Made by a program: the position numbers and the translations under genes. Source: Streptomyces sp. SID12488 (GTDB taxonomy: Bacteria > Actinomycetota > Actinomycetes > Streptomycetales > Streptomycetaceae). Taken from it: a DNA stretch of 64,000 bases. The stretch is taken from assembly GCF_010548275.1 (NCBI RefSeq), contig NZ_JAAGLT010000001.1:806001-870000 (forward strand), read 5' to 3'. Within the stretch, counting starts at the first letter, position 1. Every line of letters starts with the position of its first letter. The notes under the pieces were generated by a model. That model searched no databases and had not been told where the DNA came from. It saw only the letters and a list, made by a program, of their open reading frames with translations. Positions 36,936 to 47,894 of the stretch are shown piece after piece.

Positions 36936-37844
36936 ATGGACTCCGTATCGGTCAGGCCGATGGAAGAAGCCGATCTCCCATCAGCGGAACGGGCTTCCGC
37001 CGTGACCTTCTTCGAGGCGGAGAGCAGTACCAGGCGGGTGAGTGATCCCGAGGCCGAGCCGCGTTCGGCGATCACCTCGAAGCGGTGGATCGACCGGATG
37101 CGCTTCTTCCTGGGCGTGGATCCGGATGGTTGCTGGGTCGCCGTGGAGAAGGAGACGGGATCGGACCGGTCCGACCGGTCCGACCGGACAGTCGGGTTCG
37201 CCATCTCGCAGAACCGCGACGGCCTCTGGTTCCTCGCGACCTACGGCGTCCTGCCCAGCCACCAGGGACAGGGCCTCGGCAAGCGCCTGATCGACGCCGC
37301 CCTCGCCCACGCCGCCGGGCGCCCCGGCATCTTCTCGTCCAGCGTCCACCCCGGCGCCACCCGCCGCTACCGGCTCGCGGGCTTCTCCCTGCACCCCCAG
37401 ATGCGGATGACGGGCACCGTCGACCGGTCCACGCTCCCCGCGATCGGCGGCCTCAGGGAGGGCCGGGCTGACGACTTCGAGTGGATGGACCGGCTGGACC
37501 GGGACCTCCGGGGCGCGGGCCACGGCCCCGACCACTTCTACATGCTCGACACCTTGCGACTGGTCGTGTCCGAGGACCGCGAGAAACCCGGGTACGTCTA
37601 CATCGACGACCGGGGACGAGCATCCCTGCTCGCCGCCGCGCGCCCCGAGACCGCGCAGAGCCTGCTGTGGGAGGCCCTGGCCTCAGCGCGTGGGCGGACC
37701 CTCGTCAACTGCATCACCACGCCGAACCAGTGGGCGGTCGACGTCGGCCTCGCCGCCCGTCTCGACATCGGCCAGGAGGGCTACATCGCCGTCCGTGACA
37801 TGCCTGCCCCGGCTCCCTACCTGGCCAGCGGGCACTTCCTCTGA
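36936..37844 (+). CDS. GNAT-family N-acetyltransferase
   Basis: A 302-residue protein with the acetyl-CoA-binding GNAT core at residues 10-160 (YGVLPSHQGQGLGKRLIDAA is the motif A pyrophosphate loop, Q/RxxGxG/A type) and a second, degenerate GNAT-like half in the C-terminal 140 residues. I chose the ATG at 36936 because a -10 element sits six bases ahead; an in-frame GTG at 36870 is possible. A short internal tandem repeat at 37164-37187 encodes SDRSDRSDR in a surface loop. Substrate unknown. Confidence 0.88.
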   Translation: MDSVSVRPMEEADLPSAERASAVTFFEAESSTRRVSDPEAEPRSAITSKRWIDRMRFFLGVDPDGCWVAVEKETGSDRSDRSDRTVGFAISQNRDGLWFLATYGVLPSHQGQGLGKRLIDAALAHAAGRPGIFSSSVHPGATRRYRLAGFSLHPQMRMTGTVDRSTLPAIGGLREGRADDFEWMDRLDRDLRGAGHGPDHFYMLDTLRLVVSEDREKPGYVYIDDRGRASLLAAARPETAQSLLWEALASARGRTLVNCITTPNQWAVDVGLAARLDIGQEGYIAVRDMPAPAPYLASGHFL

Positions 37845-37901
37845 CCCTGACACCGGGATCGGGTACGAGTCCCCGGCATCCCCGGCATCCTGTCGAAACC
37901 G

Positions 37902-38972
37902 TCAGGCCCCCTCCCTCAGCCCCTCACCCACCGCCGCGAACGCCGGCTTCCGCCCGAACTCCTCGTCCATGAGCGTCGCCGCCCCCTGCCCGCCGAAGAC
38001 CCCAGGCACCCACGAGTACTTGTCGCTGAAGCCCCACACCGTGAACGAAGTGCAGCGTCGCGCCTGGACGCACGCGTCCAGCAGCCCCCGGAAGTACGTC
38101 GCCTGCGCCGCCAGCTTCCCTTCCTCCACCGGCAGGATCATGCGTACGTCGACCTCGGTGAACGCCGTCTGCATGCCCAGCTTCTCGAAGCGGGCGAGGT
38201 TCTCGGCGACCTGGCCCGGGAAGCCGTACTGGATGGCCAGGTGCCCCTGGATGCCGAAGCCCTGGACCGGGACCCGTTGCGCCCGCAGCCGCTTCGCCAG
38301 GTCGTAGTAGGCGGTCGACTTCGCGTTGACGCCCTCGACGTTGTAGTCGTTCAGGAACAGCCTGGCCTTCGGGTCGGCCGCGTGGGCCCAGCGGAAGGCG
38401 TCCTCGATGTACGACGGGCCCAGCTCACGCAGCCAGATGGAGTTCCGGAACGAGCCGTCGTCCTCGAAGACCTCGTTCACCACATCCCACTGGTAAATCC
38501 GGCCCTTGTACCGCTTCACCTCGGCAGTGATGTGGTCCCGCAGTATCCCCCGCAACTCCTCCGCCCCTATCGAGCCGTCCGCCACCCCCGCCGTCAGCCA
38601 TCCCGGCAACTGGTTGTGCCACACCAGCGTGTGTCCCCGTACCGCCTGCCCGTGCGCCCGTGCGAAGCGGACCAGGTCGTCCGCCGGCCCCCACTCGTAC
38701 GTCCCCCGGGTCGGCTCCACCGACTCCCACTTCATGACGTTCTCGGCCGTCACCGAGTTGAACTCCCGTGCGGTCGTTCTGCGGTACATCGTGTCGTCGG
38801 CCAGCGCCGCCATGTCCACGGCGGTACCGATGCGTACGCCGGTACCGGCCGCCAGTGTCCGCAGCGGGACGGGCTTCGGGTGCGCCGACGCCGGCTGCGC
38901 ACCCGCGCCGGTGATCAGGAGCGCCACCCCCGCCAGCGCCACGGCGGAAACGGGCATGCGGAAGACGTTCAT
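37902..38972 (-). CDS. Secreted GH10 endo-beta-1,4-xylanase
   Basis: A 356-residue secreted enzyme cutting the xylan backbone. The ATG at 38970-38972 has AGGGG seven bases upstream. A Sec signal peptide (NVFRMPVSAVALAGVALLIT ending PASAHPK) precedes the GH10 barrel. The acid/base is Glu167 in WDVVNEVFED and the nucleophile is Glu273 in AFTEVDVRM. Other family blocks are VTAENVMKWESVEP and RGHTLVWHNQLPGWL. There is no carbohydrate-binding module. It lies 41 bases downstream of the GH115 gene and is presumably co-transcribed with it. Confidence 0.95.
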   Translation of the reverse strand: MNVFRMPVSAVALAGVALLITGAGAQPASAHPKPVPLRTLAAGTGVRIGTAVDMAALADDTMYRRTTAREFNSVTAENVMKWESVEPTRGTYEWGPADDLVRFARAHGQAVRGHTLVWHNQLPGWLTAGVADGSIGAEELRGILRDHITAEVKRYKGRIYQWDVVNEVFEDDGSFRNSIWLRELGPSYIEDAFRWAHAADPKARLFLNDYNVEGVNAKSTAYYDLAKRLRAQRVPVQGFGIQGHLAIQYGFPGQVAENLARFEKLGMQTAFTEVDVRMILPVEEGKLAAQATYFRGLLDACVQARRCTSFTVWGFSDKYSWVPGVFGGQGAATLMDEEFGRKPAFAAVGEGLREGA

Positions 38973-39013
38973 GTACGGTCCCCTCACTCGGTGTGTTTCC
39001 TGCCTGCTCGTGC

Positions 39014-42000
39014 TCAGCGAACGCGCCGGCTCTCCAGCGGCCCCAGATACGTCGGTGTCAGCCCGCCCGTGTCGATCACCAGCCGCTGCACCACCACCGT
39101 CGGGTCGACCACCCAGAACTTCAGCCGGTGGACGCCCGCCGCAGCCACCGTGTGCCTGGTCGCCGTCATGTTCACGTTGTCGGACGTGTGGCGGGCCCAC
39201 TGCTTGTTCATCAGGCCGTCGTTCGCACCCGTGACCGCGTGGATGTCGACCTGCTGCGGCTCGGCCCCGTCGAACGAGACCGCGTAGCGCAGCCCGCCCG
39301 TCGGGAGCGTCGGGTTGCGCGGCGACAGATACGCCCACACCGTCACCTCACCCGCCGCCAGCAGGCCGACCTCGTACTCCAGGCGTGCGGACGAAGCCCC
39401 ACCCGGCGTGCGGCGCGGAGCCGTCACCGGCCACGGTGTCATCCCCGCTCCCGTACGGCCGATGCGGTCCAGCCGCCGCCAACTCCCCACCAGTCGCGCG
39501 TAGTTGTCGGCGTCGATCGCCACATAGCCCCCCGCCTCCACAAATCCCCGCAGCCCCCGCTGCTGCTTGCGCGACGGCTTCTCCGCGGCGCACCCGACCG
39601 TGACCGACGCCCCCGCACCCGACACCGTCAGCAACGCATCCGTACGCCCCTCCGGCACCCGCGCCCAGTCCACCGAAACCGCCAACCGCACCTGCTGCTC
39701 GACCCGCCCCCTCCTCCGGTCGACCACCAGCCACGGCACCGACGACTCCACCCGGTACTCGAAGGGCGTACGCCCGCGGTTGAACACCTCGACGTACTGG
39801 CCGGGCCGCGTCTGGTACGGGCTGAACACCGGCAGCGCGGCCGGACCGGAGGATCCCCCCGGCCACCACTCCCCCGAGTCCTCGGATCCGTCGACCGCCA
39901 CCCCCAACTCCCCGCCCACCGGCAGCTCCACGCGCCGCACCGCCGGGAACAGCACATCCGGGAGCGCCACGTTGTCCTTCTCCGGCTGCTGCCAGGGCGC
40001 GTTGGGGCCGTACCGTGCCACGTCCCCGTAGTCGATGTGCGGCTGGGTCTGGAAGCCCTCCCACTTGCCGCTCGCCACCTGGTGGTTGAAGCGGTCGGCG
40101 AGCGCGAAGTCCCGTTCCAGGCCGGCTTCCGCCTCCGTCGCCCGGTCGTTGGTCGCCGCCCGCCCCTGCGATGCGTAGAGGAGGTTCTTGAACTCGGCCT
40201 CGCGCAGGCCGTACAGGTTGGCGGTCGCTTCCACCGCGTATCCGACCAGCTCGTACCACGCGTCCTTCGACCGGGCCGGCAGGCGCCTGCCCACCCGTTC
40301 CGCTTCCTTCCCCAGCTTCCGCCAGTCCTCCGTCGCCCGCTCCAACTCCCGGTGGCCGAAGGCGAAGGGGGTCTCCTGGTCGTCGTACACGATCGCCGAC
40401 TCGTCCTTCGTCGGGTCCTTCGCGGGGTCGAGTGTGATGCGGCGGTTGAGCAACTCGGGCTTGCGGCGGGCCTGCAGCCGCCCGTACTCGGCGAGCATCG
40501 AGGCGATCGCCGTCGCGTGCTCGGCGCCGAAGTTCTGGCGGGCGTACCGGCGTTCCCACTCCTCCAGGTTGGACAGATCCCAACGAGTCGGGTTCCAGGC
40601 GTAGTCGAGGAAGAACTCCGCCGGGAGTTCGTTGCCCTTCAGGTCTCCGACGTTCGCCACCCACAGGCCGTGGTTGCCGTACGCGTGGGCCTGGTGGAGC
40701 TGGTCCCAGAGGTTCTGGAGGTTGGTGGTGTCCACCCACTTGTAGTTGCGGCCGACGCCCACGTAGTCGAAGTGGTAGTACAGGCCGTATCCGCCGCTCC
40801 TCGCCGGCTCCGCCGGGTCCGGGTGCTTGCGGATGTTGCCCCAGTTGTCGTCGGTCAGGACGACGGTGACGTCGCCGGGCACCCGCAGCCCCCGGTCCCA
40901 GTAGCGCTGGACCTCCTTGTAGAGGGTCCACACCTGCGGGGTTTCCCGCGCCGGTTTGCCGGTCACTTCCGCGATGATTTCGCGCTGCGTCCCGATGATC
41001 TCCCGCATCAGCTCGATGCCGTCGCCGTCCGGGAGGCTCGTGTCGCCGTTGCCGCGCATGCCCAGGGTGACGACGCCCTCGAAGTCCTCGTCCACCATCC
41101 GCTGGATGCCGTCCCGCCAGTAGGCCCGGACGGCCGCCGCGTTCCGACGGTACGACCACTCTCCCGTGCCCCCGTACGGGTCCCGCCCCGGAGTAACCAC
41201 GTTCCCCGCGCTGTCGCGCACGGCCGGTACCGCGTGCCGGTTCCACTCCTCGATGCCCCGCATCATCGGCGCCTCGTGGGACGTGCCCATGACGATGCCG
41301 TACGCCTTCGCCCGAGCATGGTTCTCCGGGTCGTCCTCGGCGAACGCCCTGCCCCACACGGCCGGCCAGAGATAGTTCGCCTTCAGGCGCAGCAGCACCT
41401 CGAAGACCCGCTCGAAGAAGGCCGCGTTGAAGCCTCCGGGGTGACCCGGCGCCTTTCCGGGGCCGAAGAAGCGAGGGGCCCAGGTCCCCAGTGCCGGGTT
41501 CTCGTCGTTGATGAAGACGCCCCGGTACTTCACGGCCGGGCTGCCCTGTGTATGCCTCCCCGGCAGCACGTACACCGCGTCCCGGTGGACCGGCGGCACG
41601 TCGTCCCACCAGTACCAGGGCGAGACTCCGATGCCGTACGAGACGTCGTACGCCCCGAAGATCGTGCCGCGCGGGTCGCTGCCCGCGATGACGAACGCCC
41701 GGTCGACGCCGGGCATCGGGCGCTCCACGACCGCCTGGAGCGAGGTCTCCCAGCGGCCGGCGATGCCCCTGACGTCCAGCTTGCCGGCGCGGATCAGACC
41801 GTCGATCAGCGGGCTGCGCCCGATCGTGCCGACAAGGATCACCTCGCGGGCGATGGTGGCGGCCGGACGTACACCCGTGACGCGTTCGATGTCGTCCCGC
41901 AGGTCACCGGCGACGCGTACGACTCCGGGGTGGTCCTCGGCGCTGACGACGACCGGCGCCCCGACAACCGCGAACGCGCCGCCGGTGAACGAGATGTACG

Positions 42001-42121
42001 CACCGGAGTCCGTGCGGCGCACCGCGCCCTCCCCAGCCCACGCGACCCCCGACAGCACCGGCACCGCGGCAAGACCGGCCCCCGCACCGAGCACAGCCCT
42101 TCGGCTGACGGACCCAGACAT
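39014..42121 (-). CDS. Secreted GH115 xylan alpha-1,2-glucuronidase
   Basis: A 1035-residue protein of the GH115 family: VILVGTIGRSPLIDGLI, GAYDVSYGIGVSPWYWWDDV, KYRGVFINDENPALGTWAPR, NYLWPAVWGRAFAEDDPENH and the late Ig-like and C-terminal beta domains. GH115 enzymes remove (4-O-methyl-)glucuronic acid side chains from xylan. The start ATG has GGAGGGG ten bases upstream. The N-terminus is a twin-arginine-type signal (SVSRRAVLGAGAGLAAVPVL), suggesting Tat export of the folded protein. It is the first gene of the two-gene xylan operon. Confidence 0.93.
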   Translation of the reverse strand: MSGSVSRRAVLGAGAGLAAVPVLSGVAWAGEGAVRRTDSGAYISFTGGAFAVVGAPVVVSAEDHPGVVRVAGDLRDDIERVTGVRPAATIAREVILVGTIGRSPLIDGLIRAGKLDVRGIAGRWETSLQAVVERPMPGVDRAFVIAGSDPRGTIFGAYDVSYGIGVSPWYWWDDVPPVHRDAVYVLPGRHTQGSPAVKYRGVFINDENPALGTWAPRFFGPGKAPGHPGGFNAAFFERVFEVLLRLKANYLWPAVWGRAFAEDDPENHARAKAYGIVMGTSHEAPMMRGIEEWNRHAVPAVRDSAGNVVTPGRDPYGGTGEWSYRRNAAAVRAYWRDGIQRMVDEDFEGVVTLGMRGNGDTSLPDGDGIELMREIIGTQREIIAEVTGKPARETPQVWTLYKEVQRYWDRGLRVPGDVTVVLTDDNWGNIRKHPDPAEPARSGGYGLYYHFDYVGVGRNYKWVDTTNLQNLWDQLHQAHAYGNHGLWVANVGDLKGNELPAEFFLDYAWNPTRWDLSNLEEWERRYARQNFGAEHATAIASMLAEYGRLQARRKPELLNRRITLDPAKDPTKDESAIVYDDQETPFAFGHRELERATEDWRKLGKEAERVGRRLPARSKDAWYELVGYAVEATANLYGLREAEFKNLLYASQGRAATNDRATEAEAGLERDFALADRFNHQVASGKWEGFQTQPHIDYGDVARYGPNAPWQQPEKDNVALPDVLFPAVRRVELPVGGELGVAVDGSEDSGEWWPGGSSGPAALPVFSPYQTRPGQYVEVFNRGRTPFEYRVESSVPWLVVDRRRGRVEQQVRLAVSVDWARVPEGRTDALLTVSGAGASVTVGCAAEKPSRKQQRGLRGFVEAGGYVAIDADNYARLVGSWRRLDRIGRTGAGMTPWPVTAPRRTPGGASSARLEYEVGLLAAGEVTVWAYLSPRNPTLPTGGLRYAVSFDGAEPQQVDIHAVTGANDGLMNKQWARHTSDNVNMTATRHTVAAAGVHRLKFWVVDPTVVVQRLVIDTGGLTPTYLGPLESRRVR

Positions 42122-42253
42122 GACGTACCCACCCCTCCGCCCGAATTTGGTCAGTGGCATGACAAATAGTGGGGGGAGTGACCAGCGGGGGGAACGGGTC
42201 GTGCGCGCCGAATAGTTTCGTTACAGCAACCAGGCAAACCCGGGCACAGCGAA

Positions 42254-42285
42254 GAGGCCCGTACGACCGAAGTCGTACGGGCCTC
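42254..42285 (-). terminator. Terminator after tuf
   Basis: A perfect 14-base stem (GAGGCCCGTACGAC and complement) closed by a CGAA tetraloop, 51 bases past the tuf stop. It also isolates the str operon from the GH115 gene downstream. Confidence 0.9.
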
Positions 42286-42336
42286 CTCAGGAAGCTCGTG
42301 AGAGCTGCCGGGGTCAGGCTGTCAAGCCAACAAGAA

Positions 42337-43530
<1,194 letters not shown>

Positions 43531-43602
43531 TGGGGTCCTCCTGCGGAGTGGTTCTGGTACGCCTTACTCATCGGCGCCAGGTGATCTTTGCTGGGATGCC
43601 GT

Positions 43603-43638
43603 CCGCCGGGGATTTCCCTCCCGGGTCTCCCCCGGCGG
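43603..43638 (-). terminator. Possible intercistronic hairpin between fusA and tuf
   Basis: CCGCCGGGG (43603-43611) pairs with CCCCGGCGG (43630-43638) across an 18-base loop. It could be an attenuator or a processing site separating tuf mRNA from the str transcript. Confidence 0.5.
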
Positions 43639-43672
43639 TCGGGTCAAGCCTAAAGCGTGTAAAGGGGGTGCG

Positions 43673-45799
43673 TTACTCGCCCTTGGCCTTCGCGATGATC
43701 TCCTCGGCGACGTTCCTGGGAACCTCGGCGTAGGAGTCGAACTGCATCGAGTAGCTTGCGCGACCCGAAGTCTTGCTGCGGAGGTCACCGACGTAGCCGA
43801 ACATCTCCGAGAGGGGCACGAGGCCCTTCACGACGCGGGCACCGGCACGCTCCTCCATGGCCTGGATCTGGCCACGGCGGGAGTTGATGTCACCGATGAC
43901 TTCACCCATGTAGTCCTCGGGCGTGGTGACCTCAACGGCCATCATCGGCTCCAGGAGCACGGGGCTGGCCTTGCGCGCGGCCTCCTTGAAGGCCTGCGAG
44001 CCGGCGATCTTGAACGCCAGTTCGGAGGAGTCGACCTCGTGGTAGCCGCCGTCGAGAAGGATGACGCGGACGCCAGTCATCTCGTAGCCGGCCAGGATGC
44101 CGAACTGCATGGCCTCCTGCGCACCGGCGTCCACCGAGGGGATGTACTCCCGCGGGATACGGCCACCGGTGACCTTGTTCACGAACTCGTACGAAGCGTC
44201 GCCGTCCACGATCGGCTCGATCGCGATCTGCACCTTGGCGAACTGACCGGTACCACCGGTCTGCTTCTTGTGCGTGTAGTCGTGACGCTCGACGGTCTTG
44301 CGGATCGTCTCGCGGTACGCGACCTGCGGCTTGCCGACGTTGGCCTCGACCTTGAACTCGCGCTTCATACGGTCGACCAGCACCTCGAGGTGCAGCTCGC
44401 CCATACCACCGAGGATGGTCTGGCCGGTCTCCTCGTCCGAGTGAACGTGGAAGGAGGGGTCCTCCTCCGCGAGACGCTGGATGGCTACACCCAGCTTCTC
44501 CTGGTCACCCTTGGACTTGGGCTCGATGGCGACCTGGATGACCGGCGCCGGGAAGTCCATGGACTCCAGGATCACCGGGTTCTTGTCATCGCAGAGCGTC
44601 TCGCCGGTCGTGGTCTGCTTCAGACCCATCACGGCGACGATGTCGCCCGCGCCCACCGCGTCGATCTCCTCACGCTTGTTCGCGTGCATGCGGTAGATCT
44701 TGCCGATGCGCTCCTTCTTGCCCTTGACGGAGTTCAGCACCGCAGTGCCGGTCTCCAGGCGGCCCGAGTAAACCCGGACGAAGGTGAGCTTGCCCAGGTG
44801 CGGGTCGCTCATGATCTTGAACGCCAGCGCGGACAGCGGCTCGTCCACGGACGGCTTGCGCTTGACGACGACCTCGGGGTCCTTGACGTCGTGGCCTTCG
44901 ATGGCCTCGACGTCGAGCGGGGTCGGCAGGTAGCGCACAACCGCGTCGAGCAGGGGCTGGACGCCCTTGTTCTTGAACGCGGTGCCACAGAACACCGGGG
45001 TGACCGTGACGCCGTTGGACTTGCCGGACGCGATGGTGACGCTGCGGATCGCGGCGTACAGCTGCTCCTCGGTGGGCTCCTGGCCCTCCAGGAACAGCTC
45101 CATGATGTCGTCGTCGTGCTCAGCGACGGCCTCGACCAGCTTGCCGCGGTACTCCTCGGCAGCCTCGACGTGCGTGGCCGGGATGTCGACGACGTCGTAC
45201 ATCTCGCCCTTGGCCGCCTCGGCGGACCACACGAGCGCCTTCATGCGGACCAGGTCCACAACGCCCTTGAAGTCCATCTCGGAACCGATCGGAAGCTGCA
45301 TGATCAGCGGCACCGCGCCGAGGCGGTCCCGGATCATGTCGACGCAGCGGTGGAACTCCGCGCCGGTCCGGTCGAGCTTGTTGACGAAGCAGATGCGCGG
45401 CACGCCGTAACGGTCGGCCTGACGCCACACCGTCTCGGACTGCGGCTCGACACCCGCAACGCCGTCGAACACGGTGACGGCGCCGTCGAGGACGCGCAGC
45501 GAGCGCTCTACCTCAACGGTGAAGTCGACGTGCCCGGGGGTGTCGATGATGTTGATCGTGTAGTCGTTGTCCTCAAGCGGCCAGTGACAGGTGGTGGCAG
45601 CAGAGGTGATCGTGATGCCACGCTCCTGCTCCTGCTCCATCCAGTCCATGGTGGCAGCGCCGTCGTGGACTTCACCGATCTTGTAGCTGACGCCGGTGTA
45701 GAAGAGGATCCGCTCAGTGGTGGTCGTCTTACCCGCGTCGATGTGAGCCATGATCCCGATGTTGCGGACCCTGGCCAGGTCAAGTGAAGTGGTAGCCAT
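43673..45799 (-). CDS. fusA: Elongation factor G
   Basis: A 708-residue translocase GTPase: P-loop [16 protein letters not shown]3 [10 protein letters not shown]4 NKLDRTGAE, then domains II-V with the domain IV tip [20 protein letters not shown]. No truncation or frame break. It lies 39 bases after rpsG in the str operon. Confidence 0.99.
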   Translation of the reverse strand: MATTSLDLARVRNIGIMAHIDAGKTTTTERILFYTGVSYKIGEVHDGAATMDWMEQEQERGITITSAATTCHWPLEDNDYTINIIDTPGHVDFTVEVERSLRVLDGAVTVFDGVAGVEPQSETVWRQADRYGVPRICFVNKLDRTGAEFHRCVDMIRDRLGAVPLIMQLPIGSEMDFKGVVDLVRMKALVWSAEAAKGEMYDVVDIPATHVEAAEEYRGKLVEAVAEHDDDIMELFLEGQEPTEEQLYAAIRSVTIASGKSNGVTVTPVFCGTAFKNKGVQPLLDAVVRYLPTPLDVEAIEGHDVKDPEVVVKRKPSVDEPLSALAFKIMSDPHLGKLTFVRVYSGRLETGTAVLNSVKGKKERIGKIYRMHANKREEIDAVGAGDIVAVMGLKQTTTGETLCDDKNPVILESMDFPAPVIQVAIEPKSKGDQEKLGVAIQRLAEEDPSFHVHSDEETGQTILGGMGELHLEVLVDRMKREFKVEANVGKPQVAYRETIRKTVERHDYTHKKQTGGTGQFAKVQIAIEPIVDGDASYEFVNKVTGGRIPREYIPSVDAGAQEAMQFGILAGYEMTGVRVILLDGGYHEVDSSELAFKIAGSQAFKEAARKASPVLLEPMMAVEVTTPEDYMGEVIGDINSRRGQIQAMEERAGARVVKGLVPLSEMFGYVGDLRSKTSGRASYSMQFDSYAEVPRNVAEEIIAKAKGE

Positions 45800-45838
45800 A
45801 AGGCTTCGGTCTTCTCTCGGTCTCGATGTGGGGTGCGA

Positions 45839-46309
45839 CTACCAGCGGTAGTGCGCGAAGGCCTTGTTGGACTCGGCCATCTTGTGGGTGTCCTCGCGCT
45901 TCTTGACGGCCGCACCGAGGCCGTTCGAAGCGTCGAGAAGCTCGTTGAGCAGACGCTCGGTCATCGTCTTCTCGCGACGGGCGCGGGAGTAACCGACCAG
46001 CCAGCGCAGCGCGAGCGTGTTGGCGCGACCGGGCTTGACCTCGATCGGAACCTGGTACGTCGCACCACCGACACGGCGGGACTTGACCTCGAGGGTCGGC
46101 TTGATGTTCTCCAGCGCGCGCTTCAGCGTGATGACCGGGTCATTGCTGGTCTTCTCGCGCAGGCCCTCCATGGCGCCGTACACGATGCGCTCGGCAGTGG
46201 AGCGCTTGCCGTTCATCAGGACCTTGTTGATCAGCGACGTGACAAGAGGAGAGCTGTAGACCGGGTCGATGATGACCGGGCGCTTCGGGGCGGGGCCCTT
46301 ACGAGGCAT
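45839..46309 (-). CDS. rpsG: 30S ribosomal protein S7
   Basis: A 156-residue protein ([60 protein letters not shown]). It nucleates the 30S head and, in E. coli, represses its operon. It lies two bases after rpsL. Confidence 0.98.
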   Translation of the reverse strand: MPRKGPAPKRPVIIDPVYSSPLVTSLINKVLMNGKRSTAERIVYGAMEGLREKTSNDPVITLKRALENIKPTLEVKSRRVGGATYQVPIEVKPGRANTLALRWLVGYSRARREKTMTERLLNELLDASNGLGAAVKKREDTHKMAESNKAFAHYRW

Positions 46310-46311
46310 TC

Positions 46312-46683
46312 TTACTTCTCCTTCTTGGCGCCGTAGCGGCTGCGGGCCTGCTTGCGGTTCTTGACACCCTGGGTGTCGAGGGAACCGCGGATGATCTTGT
46401 AGCGAACACCGGGCAGGTCCTTCACACGGCCGCCGCGCACGAGCACGATGGAGTGCTCCTGCAGGTTGTGTCCCTCACCCGGAATGTAAGCGGTGACCTC
46501 GATCCCGCTGGTCAAACGCACACGCGCGACCTTACGCAGGGCCGAGTTCGGCTTCTTCGGGGTGGTCGTGAACACGCGCGTGCAGACGCCACGCCGCTGA
46601 GGCGAGTTCTCGAGCGCGGGCGTCAAGTTCTTCTTGACCTTGTCTTGCCGGCCATTCCGGACCAGCTGCTGGATCGTAGGCAC
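46312..46683 (-). CDS. rpsL: 30S ribosomal protein S12
   Basis: A 123-residue protein ([20 protein letters not shown]). The accuracy-centre residues are wild type: Lys43 and Lys44 in [11 protein letters not shown] and Lys88 in [10 protein letters not shown], so the sequence predicts streptomycin sensitivity at this site. It is the first gene of the str operon. Confidence 0.98.
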   Translation of the reverse strand: MPTIQQLVRNGRQDKVKKNLTPALENSPQRRGVCTRVFTTTPKKPNSALRKVARVRLTSGIEVTAYIPGEGHNLQEHSIVLVRGGRVKDLPGVRYKIIRGSLDTQGVKNRKQARSRYGAKKEK

Positions 46684-47106
46684 TACTTCTCCGGTTTCTG
46701 TGTGCCGATGGTGAAGCTAACCTGGAACATCGCCGACCCACGCGGTCGGGTGTGTCGAATACTGCAGACTCCCACCGCGAGGCGGGAAGGGCGCAGATTG
46801 CGGTGGTCACTTACGGCTCCCCGCGCGGTTCGAAGGCACGCACGAGGACCAGGGCACACCCCAGGCACAAGGTCTGAGCGTACCTACCTCAACGACTTCG
46901 GTCAAAACAAATGGAGGCGGGTGCGACACGCCGGGCTTCGGACGGCCTGCGAGCCCTCCTTTGACCGCCTATGACAGCTTCCGCCATCCTCCGATCATTT
47001 ACGGGCCGAGGTGGCTGAATCACACCCTTTACGACCCTGCGAGACCGCCTGTTCAGTACCTTGATCCATCCGCTGCGGGGATTCTGCGACGATTCGAGGG
47101 CTGAGC
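46684..47106. other. Divergent promoter region, rpsL operon / crp-like gene
   Basis: The 423-base gap contains the rpsL leader with the shared element at 46733-46757. On the other side it contains the promoter of the Crp-like gene. No -35/-10 pair is clear enough to assign, and I see no coding frame. Confidence 0.45.
46733..46757 (-). promoter_or_regulatory. Leader element of rpsL, identical to one in the rpsJ leader
   Basis: Second copy of the 25-base element described at 33230-33254, with the same CCGACC/GGTCGG hairpin. It ends 50 bases before the rpsL ATG. In this copy the element is directly preceded on the minus strand by GCAGTATT, which could be part of a -10 region and would place the element at the very 5' end of the mRNA. 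Confidence 0.8.
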
Positions 47107-47820
47107 GTGATCAGGACGGCCGCGTACTCACCGGACGACGGGGGCCTGGACGACCGGGTGCCCTTCCTCGCCCGCCTCGAACAGGAAGACCGCACGGCCC
47201 TCCTGGCCTTGGGGCGCGATCTGAACTTCGCCACCCGGGTGACCCTGATCCACCAGAGCGAGCCCTCCTCACACGTCCTCTTCCTGGTCGAGGGCTGGAC
47301 GAAGGTCACCGCGTCGGCGGCCAACGGCTACGAGGCGCTCCTCTCGCTGCGCGGCCCCGGCGACATCGTCGGCGAGTCGGCGGCGCTCACCGGGCGCCCC
47401 CGTTCGGCCACGGTGACCGCGCTGGAGGCGGTGCGGGCGGTGGTCGTCGAACACGAGCGCTTCAAGGATTTCCTGGGCCGTTCACCAGCTGTTTCGTTCG
47501 CACTGCTGGGCCTCACGGCCGACCGCACCCGGGCCGCGGACCGCCGCCGCCTGGAGTTCGCGTCCATGAACGTAAGGGAGCGCTTCGCGATACTCCTCCT
47601 CGACCTCGCCCGCACCCACGGCCGCCGCACCCCCGACGGCATCGAACTCTCCGTCCCCCTGAGCAAGCAGGAACTGGCGGGCTCGGTGGGCGCCTCCAGG
47701 GAGATGGTCCAGCGCTTGCTGCGCGAGCTCCGCGAGAAGGAGGCGGTGGAAACGGGAAGGCGGGCGATGCTGATACGCCGCCCGGACATCCTGCGAAGGA
47801 TCGCAGCGGCCGGCGACTAA
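47107..47820 (+). CDS. Crp/Fnr-family transcriptional regulator
   Basis: A 237-residue protein. An N-terminal cyclic-nucleotide-binding-type beta roll (RVTLIHQSEPSSHVLFLVEG, LRGPGDIVGESAALTGRPRS) is followed by the dimer helix and a winged helix at about residues 165-225 (LSKQELAGSVGASREMVQRL). The phosphate-binding-cassette region GDIVGESAALTGRPRSATV keeps a Gly-Glu and an Arg, so nucleotide binding is plausible. The gene stands directly upstream of, and in the same direction as, the cyclase-containing operon. Whether it senses that cyclase's product is only a hypothesis. Confidence 0.93.
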   Translation: MIRTAAYSPDDGGLDDRVPFLARLEQEDRTALLALGRDLNFATRVTLIHQSEPSSHVLFLVEGWTKVTASAANGYEALLSLRGPGDIVGESAALTGRPRSATVTALEAVRAVVVEHERFKDFLGRSPAVSFALLGLTADRTRAADRRRLEFASMNVRERFAILLLDLARTHGRRTPDGIELSVPLSKQELAGSVGASREMVQRLLRELREKEAVETGRRAMLIRRPDILRRIAAAGD

Positions 47821-47821
47821 C

Positions 47822-47894
47822 AGCCCGTCCGGCGTTTGAGGACGAGGCCCCTTCAGGGCCGAAGCGGGGGTCTGGGGGCGGCAGCCCCCAGCAG
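47822..47894. repeat. Streptomyces intergenic repeat with terminator-like hairpin
   Basis: AGCCCGTCCGGCGTTTGAGG, then a GGCCCCTTCAGGGCC palindrome, then CTGGGGGC-GGCA-GCCCCCAG (47872-47891), a perfect 8-base stem. This composite is a very common Streptomyces intergenic sequence. It directly follows the crp-like stop and probably terminates that gene before the next operon. Confidence 0.75.

Noticed and set aside
38993..42169. 1058-codon plus-strand frame opposite the GH115 gene
   Set aside because: Arg/Pro/His-rich antisense translation; the minus strand shows clear GH115 blocks and a signal peptide.
46312..46683. Streptomycin-resistance allele of rpsL
   Set aside because: Lys43 and Lys88 are wild type, so no resistance is predicted. 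The rifampicin region of rpoB is also wild type.
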